DNA of 64,000 nucleotides from Canibacter sp052085365 (GCA_052085365.1 JBQDFP010000009.1:21017-85016), one strand, 5' to 3'; shown: positions 25,895-36,200, counted from the first letter of the stretch. Program-made: numbers and translations. Notes: generated by a model not told the origin, from the letters alone.

Positions 25895-26955
25895 CGAACA
25901 TGCCGGTAGTGCTTGGTATCGAAACGAGCTGCGATGAAACGGGTGTTGGCATTGTGCGCGGGAACACGTTGCTCGCGAATGCGATCGCGTCGTCAATGGA
26001 AGAACATGCGCGTTTTGGTGGCGTCGTTCCTGAAGTTGCAGCCCGAGCCCATCTCGAATCAATCGATGCCACGATCCAGCAAGCCTTGGATGACGCCAAC
26101 TTGAGCCTTACAGACATTGATGCAGTAGCGGTCACGAGCGGGCCCGGTCTTGCAGGCGCACTCATGGTAGGAGTGGCCGCGGCGAAAGGGCTTGCGCTCG
26201 CACTTGATAGGCCCCTGTACGCGGTGAACCATCTCGTTGGGCATGTCGGAGCCGAAATTCTCGCATCCGAGTCAGATCTTGAAGCTCCCACTATTGCGCT
26301 GCTGGTTTCGGGTGGACACACCTCACTTCTGCATGTTCGTGACCTTGTCAGCGATGTAGAACTGTTGGGTGAGACGATAGATGATGCTGCGGGCGAAGCT
26401 TTCGACAAAGTCGCGCGTGTGCTCGGGCTACCCTACCCCGGCGGACCTCACATTGATCGAGTCGCCAAAGACGGCAATGCTGAGGCAATCAGGTTCCCGC
26501 GCGGGCTGACACGCACGAAAGACATGAAGAAGCACCGGTACGATTTCTCATTTTCTGGCGTCAAAACGTCAGTTGCACGCTGGGTCGAGAAACAGCAAGC
26601 CGCAGGTGTACCTGTGCCAGTCGCTGACGTTGCAGCAAGTTTCAGGGAAGCTGTCGCAGATGTGCTCGTGAGTAAAGCGGTCGCGGCATGTGTCGACCTT
26701 GACGTGCCGCGCCTCCTACTCGGAGGAGGGGTTATCGCGAATGTGCGGGTACGTGAACTTGCAGAGCAGCGCTGTGCAGAACACGGTATCGAGCTGCGGG
26801 TACCACCGCTCAGCTTGTGCACTGACAACGGGGCGATGATCGCGTCACTGGGTGCGCAATTAATTCGTGCAGGACACGCCCCATCAACGCTCGATTTTGG
26901 AGCAGACTCAACGCTGCCGGTTACCGAGATACAAATGAACCGGGCGAGCGCCTAA
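25891..26955 (+). CDS. tsaD: tRNA N6-adenosine threonylcarbamoyltransferase TsaD
   Basis: The 354-residue enzyme transfers the threonylcarbamoyl group to A37 of ANN-decoding tRNAs. Metal-binding His114 and His118 lie in NHLVGHVGAE; GIETSCDETGVGIV, VSGGHTSLL and the CTDNGAMIAS loop are intact. The ATG overlaps the rimI stop. It ends 21 bases before a convergent nitronate-monooxygenase-like gene. Confidence 0.96.
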   Translation: MTNMPVVLGIETSCDETGVGIVRGNTLLANAIASSMEEHARFGGVVPEVAARAHLESIDATIQQALDDANLSLTDIDAVAVTSGPGLAGALMVGVAAAKGLALALDRPLYAVNHLVGHVGAEILASESDLEAPTIALLVSGGHTSLLHVRDLVSDVELLGETIDDAAGEAFDKVARVLGLPYPGGPHIDRVAKDGNAEAIRFPRGLTRTKDMKKHRYDFSFSGVKTSVARWVEKQQAAGVPVPVADVAASFREAVADVLVSKAVAACVDLDVPRLLLGGGVIANVRVRELAEQRCAEHGIELRVPPLSLCTDNGAMIASLGAQLIRAGHAPSTLDFGADSTLPVTEIQMNRASA

Positions 26956-26976
26956 CGGTCCGTGCGGTAAGTCTCC

Positions 26977-27918
26977 TCACTGCTCGATTGAACTACGCAA
27001 GCGCTGTTTCGCCTCAGTAAATTCTTGTTCGAGCCGCGCAATGATTTCGCGTGCCGGCTTCACCCCATCCACTGCGGCGATTCCTTGCCCGGAACCCCAA
27101 ATGTCTTTCCACGCTTTTGCAGCAGTCGTGCCGCCCGAACCAAAATCCATTTTCGACGGGTCGGACTCCGGGAGATTGTCTGGATCAAGGCCCGCGGCTT
27201 CAATGCTGCCGCGAAGATAGTTTCCATGCACTCCGGTGAACAGATTCGAGTACACAATGTCAGCGGCAGAGCTGTCAACAATCAGCTGCTTGTATTCGTC
27301 GCTTGCGTTCGTTTCTTCGGCCGCCAGGAACGCAGAACCTACATACGCGAAGTCGGCCCCGGCCGCGACCGCAGCCAACACCGAAGCACCGTGTGCGATC
27401 GCGCCGGACAACAACAGGGGACCATCAAACCAAGCTCGGATTTCTCGGACGAGAGCAAACGGTGATTGCACACCTGCGTGACCGCCGGCGCCGGCAGCAA
27501 CCGCGATGAGGCCATCAGCACCCTTTTCGATTGCTTTGCGAGCGAAGCGATCATTAATCACATCGTGCCATACGATCCCACCGTAAGAGTGGACTGCCTC
27601 GTTAATCTCAGGACGCGCACCCAGAGACGTGATTACGATCGGAACTTGCCGATCCACAATAAGTTTCATATCTTCGAGCAGTCGAGTATTTGAACGATGC
27701 ACAATTTGGTTCACCGCAAAGATAGCGTCATCACCCGCGAGTTCACGGACCCGATCGATCCACTCGCCAAGTTGCGGTGTGGTGCGCGCGTTTAACGCCG
27801 GGAATGACCCAATAATGCCGGCCTGGCACTGCTCTGCGACAAGCTCTGGCGTCGACACAATAAACATCGGCGCGGCAACGACCGGCAATCGTAGATCGAT
27901 ATCGAGTGGGTGAATCAT
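26977..27918 (-). CDS. Nitronate monooxygenase-family FMN enzyme
   Basis: The 313-residue protein is a class I NMO-like TIM barrel. The N-terminal LPVVAAPMFIVSTPELV, the FMN-phosphate loop AAGAGGHAG and the SGAIAHGASVLAAVAAGADFAYVG segment are typical. Such enzymes oxidise nitronates, but many annotated members are uncharacterised quinone reductases. The ATG overlaps the stop of the upstream acetyltransferase, so the two are cotranscribed. Confidence 0.88.
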   Translation of the reverse strand: MIHPLDIDLRLPVVAAPMFIVSTPELVAEQCQAGIIGSFPALNARTTPQLGEWIDRVRELAGDDAIFAVNQIVHRSNTRLLEDMKLIVDRQVPIVITSLGARPEINEAVHSYGGIVWHDVINDRFARKAIEKGADGLIAVAAGAGGHAGVQSPFALVREIRAWFDGPLLLSGAIAHGASVLAAVAAGADFAYVGSAFLAAEETNASDEYKQLIVDSSAADIVYSNLFTGVHGNYLRGSIEAAGLDPDNLPESDPSKMDFGSGGTTAAKAWKDIWGSGQGIAAVDGVKPAREIIARLEQEFTEAKQRLRSSIEQ

Positions 27919-28478
27919 TGTTGTGGAACTCCTTGTGAGAATGGAAACGGCGGGCCCTCTGGAAAATCTGAGCGGGTCATATCGAGAAACAGTGCGTCAT
28001 CGAGGCTGCCGTCCGGCCGTACCTGATAGTCGCGTAGTGTTCCAATTTCTCGAAAACCTAAACGAAGATAGCTTCTGATTGCGCCGGTATTATGCACATT
28101 CGGGTCAAGAGTGACACGAGTGACCCCCACTGAAAATTCGTGTCGAATTGCGAGCGCAAGACTCTCCTCACCCAGACGTGAACCTCGAAAATCGGTGCCC
28201 AAAAAAATATGCATCACCGTTGTGGGATATTCCGGGTCGGTCCCTCGTATAACCAGGAGCGCGCCCGCACAGCGTCCATCGACTTCAATGATGCGGGTCT
28301 GGTCGTTTTCAATGATCTCTTCCTGAACTCGAGCTTCTGAATAGTCAACCCACCAGTGGGCGACTTCTGGCTCGAGCAGAATATTAAATAACGCAGAGGT
28401 GTCTTGTGGATGTGGATCGCGAAGCGTGACGCGTGGACCTATCAGATCAGGAAAACCTGCTGGTGGGGTTTCAAACAT
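27915..28478 (-). CDS. GNAT N-acetyltransferase
   Basis: The 187-residue protein resembles RimJ/RimL and AAC(6')-type GNATs, with IGPRVTLRDPHPQD near the start, an FRGSRLGEESL acetyl-CoA loop and DPNVHNTGAIRSYLRLGF near the end. The substrate is unknown. AAGGA lies six bases before ATG 28478. It is translationally coupled to the NMO-like gene by an ATGA overlap. Confidence 0.85.
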   Translation of the reverse strand: MFETPPAGFPDLIGPRVTLRDPHPQDTSALFNILLEPEVAHWWVDYSEARVQEEIIENDQTRIIEVDGRCAGALLVIRGTDPEYPTTVMHIFLGTDFRGSRLGEESLALAIRHEFSVGVTRVTLDPNVHNTGAIRSYLRLGFREIGTLRDYQVRPDGSLDDALFLDMTRSDFPEGPPFPFSQGVPQQ

Positions 28479-28527
28479 GAGCGTCCTTACGGTGTGAGAA
28501 ACATGTGGTGTTCGGAACGAATGCAGG

Positions 28528-29106
28528 CTAGTGGCCCAGCGAGCTCAGCACCTGGCGGAGCAACTTGCCGCGACCACCCGCGAGATCGTTCAGTGTTTCG
28601 TCTTGGAGGGCTTCCGCTGGAGGCATCCACGTCACCTCGAGCGCATCTTGTCTGGGACTGCAGCTCCCAGTGACAGGGACGACGAAGACGAGTGACACGG
28701 CGTGCTGGCGTTCGTCGTAGTATGACGTGACGCCCGGCAGAGGAAAGTATTCTGCAACTTGTGTGGGCACCGGAGAAGTTGGGATTTGTGGGAAGGCCAT
28801 CGGGCCGAGATCATTTTCGAGATGTCTGAAGAGTGCATCGCGAACGGTTTCGCCATACCGGACGCGCCCAGCAACAAGTGCGAGTGTCATCACGCCAGTT
28901 GGGGTGGATCTGACAAGGAGCCCAACCTCGTTGACTCGTCCCTCACCGTCGACACGGACCGGCACTGCCTCGACATAGAGGATTGGCATGCGTCCGCGAA
29001 CAAACCGGAGCTCGTCTTCGCTGAGCCAGCCAGGATTTTCTGGAGGGAGATCATCCGGGTCTGTCGGTTCGGGTAAGTCAGCCGTATCAATGACCATGAC
29101 TCCCAT
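28528..29106 (-). CDS. DUF4916 / NUDIX-like protein
   Basis: The 192-residue protein matches the actinobacterial DUF4916 pattern: GWLSEDELRFVRGRMPILYV, GRVRYGETVRDALFRHLENDLGPM, and RQHAVSLVFVVPVTGSCSPRQDAL. The fold is NUDIX-like, but the canonical GX5EX7REUXEEXGU box is not evident, so hydrolase activity is doubtful. ATG 29106 and ATG 29097 are both possible starts. Confidence 0.82.
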   Translation of the reverse strand: MGVMVIDTADLPEPTDPDDLPPENPGWLSEDELRFVRGRMPILYVEAVPVRVDGEGRVNEVGLLVRSTPTGVMTLALVAGRVRYGETVRDALFRHLENDLGPMAFPQIPTSPVPTQVAEYFPLPGVTSYYDERQHAVSLVFVVPVTGSCSPRQDALEVTWMPPAEALQDETLNDLAGGRGKLLRQVLSSLGH

Positions 29107-29161
29107 TGTGCACGAGACAGGCCCGGATGTGCTGAGGTTCTTTACTAAATCAGTGAATTGG

Positions 29162-29173
29162 TAGGCTTCCGAT
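29162..29173 (+). promoter_or_regulatory. -10 box before the esterase gene, leaderless start
   Basis: TAGGCT at 29162-29167 ends six bases before ATG 29174. TTTACT at 29141-29146 is a possible -35, but its 15-base spacing is short. No ribosome-binding site is visible. Confidence 0.4.
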
Positions 29174-29905
29174 ATGCAGGAACTTCACCTAGATCGAGAT
29201 GTTATTCAGTGGGCTGTTGACGGAGCGCTCTGCGACGCTGTCACGGCGAAACAGGCGCTCGCCGCAGGCCGACCATTGCTTGTGCTGATGCACGGCTATG
29301 GTTCATTTGAGGGTGATTTGATTCAGCGAGCACCGCAGTTGCCTCAGGGTTTCGTGTGTGCATCACCGCGTGCACCGATGGTGGCGCCAGCCCCGGTCGT
29401 TGATGGTTTCTCATGGTTTCCGCTTTCTCTGCAAGACGAGGGGATCTCTGCGGAAGAGGTTGTGGATTTCGCGTTGCAGGCAGCCGGAAGTGTCACAGAG
29501 TGGATTGATGACCTGGAGGCTGAAATCGATGCGGCCGGTGGTACCCGAGGTTCAGTGGTGCCTATGGGGTTCTCGCAGGGCGGCGTTATGGTTACCACTT
29601 TGCTGCGGTTACATCCCGGACGTTTTCAGGCAGGTGTGAACTGTTCCGGCTTTGTGGCCCCGGTAGCGTTGCCGGGCGACGATCAACTTCGAGGAGTGAA
29701 GACACCGTTATTTTGGGGTCGTGATGACGCGGATCCAATTATTTCTCGTGAAGCAGTTGAACATACCGCGGCATGGGCACCGGAATTCACAACCTTGACC
29801 GAGAACCTCTATCCCGGCATTCTGCACGGCATCAATGCGCAAGAACTAGAGGATATTTCTCGGTTCTTGCATGAGCATGTTCCGGAGCTGTCTCACGAAC
29901 AATAA
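29174..29905 (+). CDS. Phospholipase/carboxylesterase-family alpha/beta hydrolase
   Basis: The 243-residue protein has the alpha/beta-hydrolase pattern of the phospholipase/carboxylesterase family. The nucleophile is Ser134 in MGFSQGGVM; the acid is likely in FWGRDDADPII and the histidine in ILHGIN. The oxyanion segment VLMHGYGSFEGDL lies near residue 40. No signal peptide is seen. The natural ester is unknown. Confidence 0.88.
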   Translation: MQELHLDRDVIQWAVDGALCDAVTAKQALAAGRPLLVLMHGYGSFEGDLIQRAPQLPQGFVCASPRAPMVAPAPVVDGFSWFPLSLQDEGISAEEVVDFALQAAGSVTEWIDDLEAEIDAAGGTRGSVVPMGFSQGGVMVTTLLRLHPGRFQAGVNCSGFVAPVALPGDDQLRGVKTPLFWGRDDADPIISREAVEHTAAWAPEFTTLTENLYPGILHGINAQELEDISRFLHEHVPELSHEQ

Positions 29906-29973
29906 TTCGTGCTTTGCAGACAGCTCGGTGACGAAATATAACGTTGGAGATGGTAAACGAGGCCGCGGGAACT

Positions 29974-29985
29974 TATTGTTAAGGT
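29974..29985 (+). promoter_or_regulatory. -10 box before the amidotransferase gene, leaderless start
   Basis: TATTGT at 29974-29979 ends six bases before GTG 29986, repeating the arrangement before tsaE. TGGTAA at 29951-29956 is a weak -35 at 17-base spacing. Confidence 0.4.
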
Positions 29986-30747
29986 GTGAAACCGTTTCTG
30001 CTCATTACCACTCGCGCTGAGAACGAGGTGGCGCTGCCTGAAGTTGCGTCGTATCAGCAGCTTACGGGCCTTACCGATGCCGATATGGTGTGGCGACGAG
30101 CAGAAACCACCACTTTGGATGATGTTGACGTTCATGAGTATTCGGGCATTATTCTTGCCGGTTCACCGTTCACAGTAAGCGCTCCCGCGCAGCAAAAAAC
30201 TGAGACTGAGTTACTGGTGGAGCAAAAACTTTCGCGGCTCCTCGATCGCGTGATTGCCGAAGATGTTCCTTTTTTAGGTATTTGCTACGGAGTGGGAACG
30301 ATCGGGAAGCATCAGGGTGCGGTGGTTGATTACCAACACGGTGAAGAAGTGCAGGTAGCTCGCGTCGCATTGACTGATGCAGGAAAGAACGATTCTTTGC
30401 TTCGTGAACTTCCTCAAGTATTTGATGCTTTTGTTGGCCATAAAGAGGCAATCAGTAGCGTGCCAGATCACTTCACTGTATTAGCGACCTCACCGACGTG
30501 CCCGGTGCAGGCGTTTCGGGTGAAACAGAATGTGTATGCCACCCAGTTTCATCCTGAAATGGATTCTCACGCGATGATTGGTCGTATCCATGCGTACAAG
30601 AATCATGGTTATTTTGATGCTGCGCATGTTGACCAGCTCATTGATGAGGTAAACGCTGCCGATGTGCGAGCGTCGCATCTGGTGCTTGGGCGGTTTATTG
30701 AACGGTATGCGCGGAGTAATGATGCGCTTGAGGCGCAGGCCGTTTAA
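29986..30747 (+). CDS. Class I glutamine amidotransferase-like protein
   Basis: The 253-residue protein is a stand-alone GATase1 domain related to the glutaminase part of GMP synthase. The triad is visible: Cys100 in FLGICYGVG, with His and Glu in ATQFHPEMD. No synthetase domain is attached and no partner gene is adjacent, so the acceptor is unknown. It converges on the SprT-like gene with a seven-base gap. Confidence 0.88.
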   Translation: MKPFLLITTRAENEVALPEVASYQQLTGLTDADMVWRRAETTTLDDVDVHEYSGIILAGSPFTVSAPAQQKTETELLVEQKLSRLLDRVIAEDVPFLGICYGVGTIGKHQGAVVDYQHGEEVQVARVALTDAGKNDSLLRELPQVFDAFVGHKEAISSVPDHFTVLATSPTCPVQAFRVKQNVYATQFHPEMDSHAMIGRIHAYKNHGYFDAAHVDQLIDEVNAADVRASHLVLGRFIERYARSNDALEAQAV

Positions 30748-30754
30748 AGCCGTT

Positions 30755-31216
30755 TCAGGGTTGCAGGTGCCGTTTTGTCCAGGTGATGAGATGGTGCTGT
30801 GAAAACCCAGTCTCGCAGAGCCCGCATGAGTGAATATTGGTCGGGCGTCTGAACCTATAGTGAATATGCCCTGCTGGACATTCCCCATGCCACGGAGCAT
30901 GCTCAGTTGCGGGCTCTCCATAGTGGACCCGTCCGCCCACATATCCGATTTCGCGCGCGGTAGCTTTCCAGAGTGGACCGTGACCTACTCCCGGGCCTAC
31001 CATGGCATGCGCAGTTTCGTGAAGCAGCGTTTGATAAACGTCATCGTCGTCCCACTTTTCAGCAAGATACCGTGAAAGCGAGATTTGCTTCTTGGAGTAG
31101 TTCGTCAGCCCGGCACGGCGTTTTGCCCGGTCATACGCGAACGACCATTCATCTGGATCAAGGTGCATGCGAATGAGCGCGTGTGCCCATACGGTGACGC
31201 GTTGTAACTCAGCCAT
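30755..31216 (-). CDS. SprT-like zinc metalloprotease-fold protein
   Basis: The 153-residue protein has the zincin motif HETAH (His66, Glu67, His70) followed by a distal VGHGPLWKATARE helix, and a C-terminal zinc-ribbon region with HGECPAGH and HSCGLCETG. In eukaryotes SprT domains cleave DNA-protein crosslinks; the bacterial role is poorly defined. ATG 31216 overlaps the stop of the upstream gene; ATG 31231 would add five residues. Confidence 0.85.
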   Translation of the reverse strand: MAELQRVTVWAHALIRMHLDPDEWSFAYDRAKRRAGLTNYSKKQISLSRYLAEKWDDDDVYQTLLHETAHAMVGPGVGHGPLWKATAREIGYVGGRVHYGEPATEHAPWHGECPAGHIHYRFRRPTNIHSCGLCETGFSQHHLITWTKRHLQP

Positions 31217-32063
31217 TGGTGCCAAACACATCCTTCGGGGGGAGCGGGGAAGGTTTTGCGGCAGTGTCTGCTACTGGGCGCACCTGACCGATAAAGACCG
31301 TAAGCTCATCACCTTCGAGAAGTCGCGCAGGGAATGGGCCCGAGGTGACCGTACGGGGAAGCCAACTCCAGCCATCTTCAGCATTCGTGCCGAGAAGAAT
31401 AACGTTGCCGAATCTGCGGCCCTTCAATACCTGAGGTTCACCTATTGCCGCTACGTGTCGAAACACGTTTTTTAAGGTTGCAAGTTGAGACTTCACGAAC
31501 ATCATGCCCGCTCCATCGGCGGCATTGACCGCGATCACTCCGTGGGATGCAAGCAGTGGTGAGAGTTCTCGATAAAACTCGACGGTTGTGAGGTGCGCAG
31601 GGGTTTGTGCCCCGGCAAACACGTCAACGACCACAATGTCTGCTTTACCGCGGACCCCACTGGGGAGCTTTGCTGCCACTTCTCTCGCATCGCCGCGACG
31701 TATTCGAATGCGTGCCTGTTTGGGGATGGGAAAGGCTTCGCGTACAAAATCAACAAGCTCACCGTGCAACTCAATAACTTGCTGCAGTGAGCCGCGACGT
31801 GTTGCCGCAATATAGCGGGGAAGTGTTAATGCTCCTGCGCCTAAATGCACGGCCGTGATTGGTTCACCCGTCGGCACACACTCATCGATGACATGGCCAA
31901 TACGGCGAATATAATCGAAGAAAAGTTCTTCGGGGTGAGACGGGTTGATGTGAGACTGTGGCGTTCCCGCCACGACCAATTGAAAAGTGCCGGGAACAAA
32001 GGGGTCTGGAATGAATTCGGCGCGTTCTCCAGAGGGAAGAACGACCGGGGCTGGGAGAATCAC
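31209..32063 (-). CDS. Spermidine-synthase-like methyltransferase-fold protein
   Basis: The 284-residue protein has a Rossmann fold like spermidine synthases: VHLGAGALTLPRYIAA is the SAM-site loop, VIELHGELVDFVREAF follows, and DIVVVDVFAGAQTP is the catalytic-Asp region. Actinobacteria often carry such proteins without a full polyamine pathway, so polyamine synthesis is not assured. It overlaps the glutaredoxin-like gene (ATGA) and the SprT-like gene, giving a three-gene operon. Confidence 0.82.
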   Translation of the reverse strand: MILPAPVVLPSGERAEFIPDPFVPGTFQLVVAGTPQSHINPSHPEELFFDYIRRIGHVIDECVPTGEPITAVHLGAGALTLPRYIAATRRGSLQQVIELHGELVDFVREAFPIPKQARIRIRRGDAREVAAKLPSGVRGKADIVVVDVFAGAQTPAHLTTVEFYRELSPLLASHGVIAVNAADGAGMMFVKSQLATLKNVFRHVAAIGEPQVLKGRRFGNVILLGTNAEDGWSWLPRTVTSGPFPARLLEGDELTVFIGQVRPVADTAAKPSPLPPKDVFGTNG

Positions 32064-32365
32064 GCGAGTCCGAGCTCCTGCAGTTTAGAAATGATTTCGC
32101 TGCGGGAAGGCTCAACTTGATGTGAATGGTCGGGGTACACAATGACGGGAATATTCGTGCGACCAGAAATATCTCGAGCAATCTCTGCAGACTCTTCGTC
32201 GGCCTCGAGGTCAATGAAACGGTAGGGCACTCGAACTTCAGCAAAAGTGTCTTTCGCGCGACGGCAATCGATGCACCAATCAGCTCCAAACATGGTGATT
32301 TCTGAGTTTAGAGAGTTCTGACTTACTGCCGGGGAGTCTTCAGGAAAGGGTTGTGCGTCGCTCAT
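32060..32365 (-). CDS. Glutaredoxin-like protein
   Basis: The 101-residue protein is a thioredoxin-fold glutaredoxin. The active site is Cys31-x-x-Cys34 in GADWCIDCRRAK, and the cis-Pro segment TNIPVIVYPD follows. A 20-residue non-conserved N-terminus precedes the fold. ATG 32365 lies six bases downstream of a TACACT -10 box, so the mRNA is probably leaderless; an open frame runs further upstream to 32449. Confidence 0.85.
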   Translation of the reverse strand: MSDAQPFPEDSPAVSQNSLNSEITMFGADWCIDCRRAKDTFAEVRVPYRFIDLEADEESAEIARDISGRTNIPVIVYPDHSHQVEPSRSEIISKLQELGLA

Positions 32366-32377
32366 ACCGATAGTGTA
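32366..32377 (-). promoter_or_regulatory. -10 box before the glutaredoxin-like gene
   Basis: On the minus strand TACACT (plus-strand 32372-32377) ends six bases before ATG 32365. No good -35 was found. Confidence 0.45.
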
Positions 32378-32471
32378 CGTCGCCGACGCCACGAGAACTT
32401 CACCGTTCGTTCGTTGTGGAGACCCGCTGTGAACGAGTAGCTTGTGCATTACGCGACGATTGGATAGGAAA

Positions 32472-33014
32472 ATGCCGAAGCGTCCTCAGATTCTTACGGT
32501 CGGTCATTCGACGCACCCGATCGAGGAATTTATTGAGTTGCTCCAAAGCGCGGAAGTTACCTCGGTTGTTGACGTCCGTAGTCTTCCGGGCTCCACCAAG
32601 TATCCGCAGTTCAATCAAGAGAATTTGATGCCAGTGCTTGAAAACGCAGGCATATCGTACGTTCGTATCGAAAAGCTCGGTGGGCTGCGCAAGAAAACGC
32701 CGGAGATTAGTGACGACGTGAATGCATTCTGGGAAAACAAAAGTTTTCGCCGTTACGCCGACTATGCACTCACTCAGAACTTTCGAGAGGGCTTCGCCGA
32801 GCTCGAAGAGCTTATCGGCAGCGGAAAGCTACCGGCCGTGATGTGTGCTGAAGCTGTTTGGTGGCGGTGCCACAGGAGAATCATCGCGGACTATTTACTC
32901 GCACACAAACATCGAGTCAGCCACCTCATGCCGCAGGGCAAAACGAGTGAAGCGACGCTTACTCGCGGCGCTCAAATAGGCGCGGACGGGGCTGTAACTT
33001 ACCCGTCATCATAG
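32472..33014 (+). CDS. DUF488 family protein
   Basis: The 180-residue protein has the DUF488 signatures TVGHSTHPIEEFIELL, VVDVRSLPGSTKYPQFN and the C-terminal CAEAVWWRCHRRIIADYL with its conserved Cys and His. The family is widespread and without an agreed function. GGATAGGA directly precedes ATG 32472. It diverges from the glutaredoxin-like operon. Confidence 0.88.
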   Translation: MPKRPQILTVGHSTHPIEEFIELLQSAEVTSVVDVRSLPGSTKYPQFNQENLMPVLENAGISYVRIEKLGGLRKKTPEISDDVNAFWENKSFRRYADYALTQNFREGFAELEELIGSGKLPAVMCAEAVWWRCHRRIIADYLLAHKHRVSHLMPQGKTSEATLTRGAQIGADGAVTYPSS

Positions 33015-33085
33015 GCAGCGGCATGCTCGCGTACGCTCGAACCGGGACAGAGACCTGAACGTTCACTCCGTAGATTTGCTCGGTG

Positions 33086-33114
33086 TTTACAAGTTTGAGT
33101 ATTTGAGCTATATT
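33086..33114 (+). promoter_or_regulatory. Putative rpoB promoter
   Basis: TTTACA at 33086-33091 and TATATT at 33109-33114 are 17 bases apart, each matching five of six consensus bases. Transcription would start near 33121 and leave a leader of about 137 bases before rpoB. The rest of the 33015-33257 gap holds no gene that I can support. Confidence 0.7.
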
Positions 33115-33257
33115 TGGTAGTTGCACTTCGGAATGTCTGCGTGCCTTCATATAGTGGTCGGCCGTCACGCTCACATTAGAGTCTTTTTCGCGTTCCGATG
33201 CATCGACAATCGCAAGACTCGGTCAACCGGCCCATAAGGGCCACGGAGGTAATTTCC

Positions 33258-36200
33258 TTGGCTGCTGCGCGCAACGCATCACAATCACCCAAGAACGGTC
33301 GCAACCACGAGCGACTCTCATTCGCCAAGATTTCCGACACCATTGAAGTTCCCGATCTGCTTGCACTGCAGACCGACAGCTTCGAATGGCTCGTTGGAAG
33401 CGATGACTGGAAGGAGCGCGTCGCACAAGCACAGGCCGATGGCCGTGACGACGTCGCTACAGTCAGCGGACTCGAAGAGATCTTTACAGAGATCTCACCA
33501 ATTGAAGACAACGCTCAGAAGATGGAGCTGTCGTTTGAGAACCCTATTCTCGACGAACAGAAGTTCACCATCGATGAGTGCAAAGAACGCGGCAAGACCT
33601 ATTCTGCTCCGCTGTATGTAGAAGCAGCGTTCTACAACAAAGAGACTCAGGTTATGAAGAGCCAGACGGTCTACATGGGTGATTTCCCCATCATGACCGA
33701 TAAAGGCACCTTCATTATCAACGGCAGTGAACGTGTCATCGTGTCACAGCTCGTGCGCTCACCCGGCGTCTACTTCGAACGTGCACAGGAGAAGACCAGC
33801 GATAAGGACATCTTCTCCGCTCGTGTGATTCCAAGCCGTGGCGCATGGCTTGAGTTCGAGATTGACAAGCGTGACCAGGTTGCGGTGCGCATCGACCGTA
33901 AGCGCAAACAGTCAGTGACTGTCTTCTTGAAGGCACTGGGTATGACCAGTGAAGAGATCCTCGAAACCTTCGACGGCTACGAGTCAATCGCCCTGACCCT
34001 GGAAAAAGACACGGTCACGACTCAAGAAGAAGCGCTCAAAGACATTTACCGGAAGCAGCGTCCCGGCGAGCAGGTAGCAATCGAAGCTGCCCGCGCGTTG
34101 CTCGACAACAGCTTCTTCCGTTCAAAGCGTTACGACCTGGCAAAAGTTGGTCGTTACAAAATCAACCGTAAGCTTGGCCTTGATCTGCCGATTGATCAGT
34201 CAGTCCTGACGATCGACGACATTGTGTCAACCATTAAATACCTGGTTGGCCTGCACGCAGGTGTTGAAAGCCTGCCCGGTGTGCGCGAAGGCAAGCCAGT
34301 AGACATCCGCCTCGACACTGACGACATTGACCACTTCGGTAACCGTCGTATCCGTGCCGTAGGTGAGCTCATTCAGAACCAGGTTCGCACCGGTCTCAGC
34401 CGTATGGAACGTGTCGTTCGTGAGCGCATGACCACGCAGGACATTGAAGCAATTACCCCGAACACCCTGATCAATACCCGCCCAGTGCTGGCTGCGATCA
34501 AGGAGTTCTTCGGTACGAGCCAGCTGTCGCAGTTCATGGACCAGAACAACCCGCTCGCGGGCCTGACGAACAAACGTCGCCTCTCGGCTCTCGGCCCGGG
34601 CGGTCTTTCACGTGACCGTGCTGGTGTTGAAGTCCGTGACGTTCACCCGTCACACTATGGCCGTATGTGCCCGATTGAGACACCTGAAGGTCCGAACATT
34701 GGCTTGATTGGTGCGTTGGCAACATTCGCACGCATCAACTCATTTGGTTTTATCGAGACCCCGTACCGTCGTGTGAAAGACGGCAAGGTCACTGACCGTG
34801 TCGATTTCTTGACCGCTCACGAAGAAGACGAATTCCTTATCGCTCAGGCAAACGCCGTATTGACTGACGATGGCCACTTCGCCGACGAGCAGGTACTTGC
34901 ACGGCCACGTGGTTCAGAGGTGGAACTCGTTGACGCAGAACGTGTCGACTACATGGACGTTTCACCACGACAGATGGTGTCGGTAGCGACGTCACTGATT
35001 CCGTTCCTCGAGCATGACGATGCGAACCGTGCGCTCATGGGCGCGAACATGCAGCGTCAGGCTGTGCCGCTGGTGCGCGCTGAGTCACCGCTCGTGGGTA
35101 CCGGTATGGAAGGCTACGCCGCGATCGACGCTGGTGATGTGATCACCGCAGAATCTGCTGGCGTTGTTTCGTCTGTTTCAGCTGACGTGGTGACCCTCCA
35201 ACTTGATGACGGTGGAACCAAGAGCTACTACATGCGCAAGTTCGACCGCTCAAACCAGGGCACGAACTACAACCACCGTGTCATCGTTAAGGCGGGGGAG
35301 CGCGTCGAAAAGGGCGAAGTTATTGCTGACGGACCCGCTACCGAAAACGGCGAACTCGCTCTCGGTAAGAACCTGCTCGTGGCATTCATGCCGTGGGAAG
35401 GTCTGAACTATGAGGACGCGATCATTCTGAGCCAGAACCTGGTGAAAGATGACACGCTCTCATCGATCCACATCGAAGAGTACGACGTAGATGCCCGAGA
35501 CACCAAGCTCGGTAAAGAAGAGATCACTCGAGACCTCCCGAATGCGTCAATGGAAGCGCTGAAGGACCTTGACGATCGCGGCATCATCCGCATTGGCGCA
35601 GAGGTTCGTCCCGGCGACATCCTCGTCGGTAAGGTAACGCCGAAGGGTGAGACCGAACTCAGTGCTGAAGAGCGCTTGCTTCGTGCCATCTTCAATGAGA
35701 AGAGCCGCGAAGTTCGCGACACGTCACTGAAGGTGCCTCACGGCGTATCCGGCACCGTCACTGCGGTGAAGGTATTTGACGCTGAAAACGGCGACGATGA
35801 CGAACTTGGCTCTGGTGTCAACCAGCGTGTAATCGTATACATCGCCCAGAAGCGTAAGATCACCGAGGGCGACAAGCTTGCTGGTCGTCACGGTAACAAG
35901 GGCGTCATCTCGAAGATCCTTCCTGTTGAAGACATGCCGTTCCTTGATGATGGCACGCCAGTTGACATCATCTTGAACCCGCTGGGTATTCCTGGTCGTA
36001 TGAACTTCGGACAGGTCCTCGAGACCCACCTGGGGTGGATCGCAAAACAGGGCTGGAAGGTTGACGGCCTTGAAGACTGGGCAAAGAACCTTCCCGAAGG
36101 TGCCTACGAAGCGGCCCCAGACACGAAGGTAGCCACCCCCGTGTTTGACGGCGCTTCTGAAGCAGAAATTGCCGGACTGCTCGACTCCACCATTCCGAAC

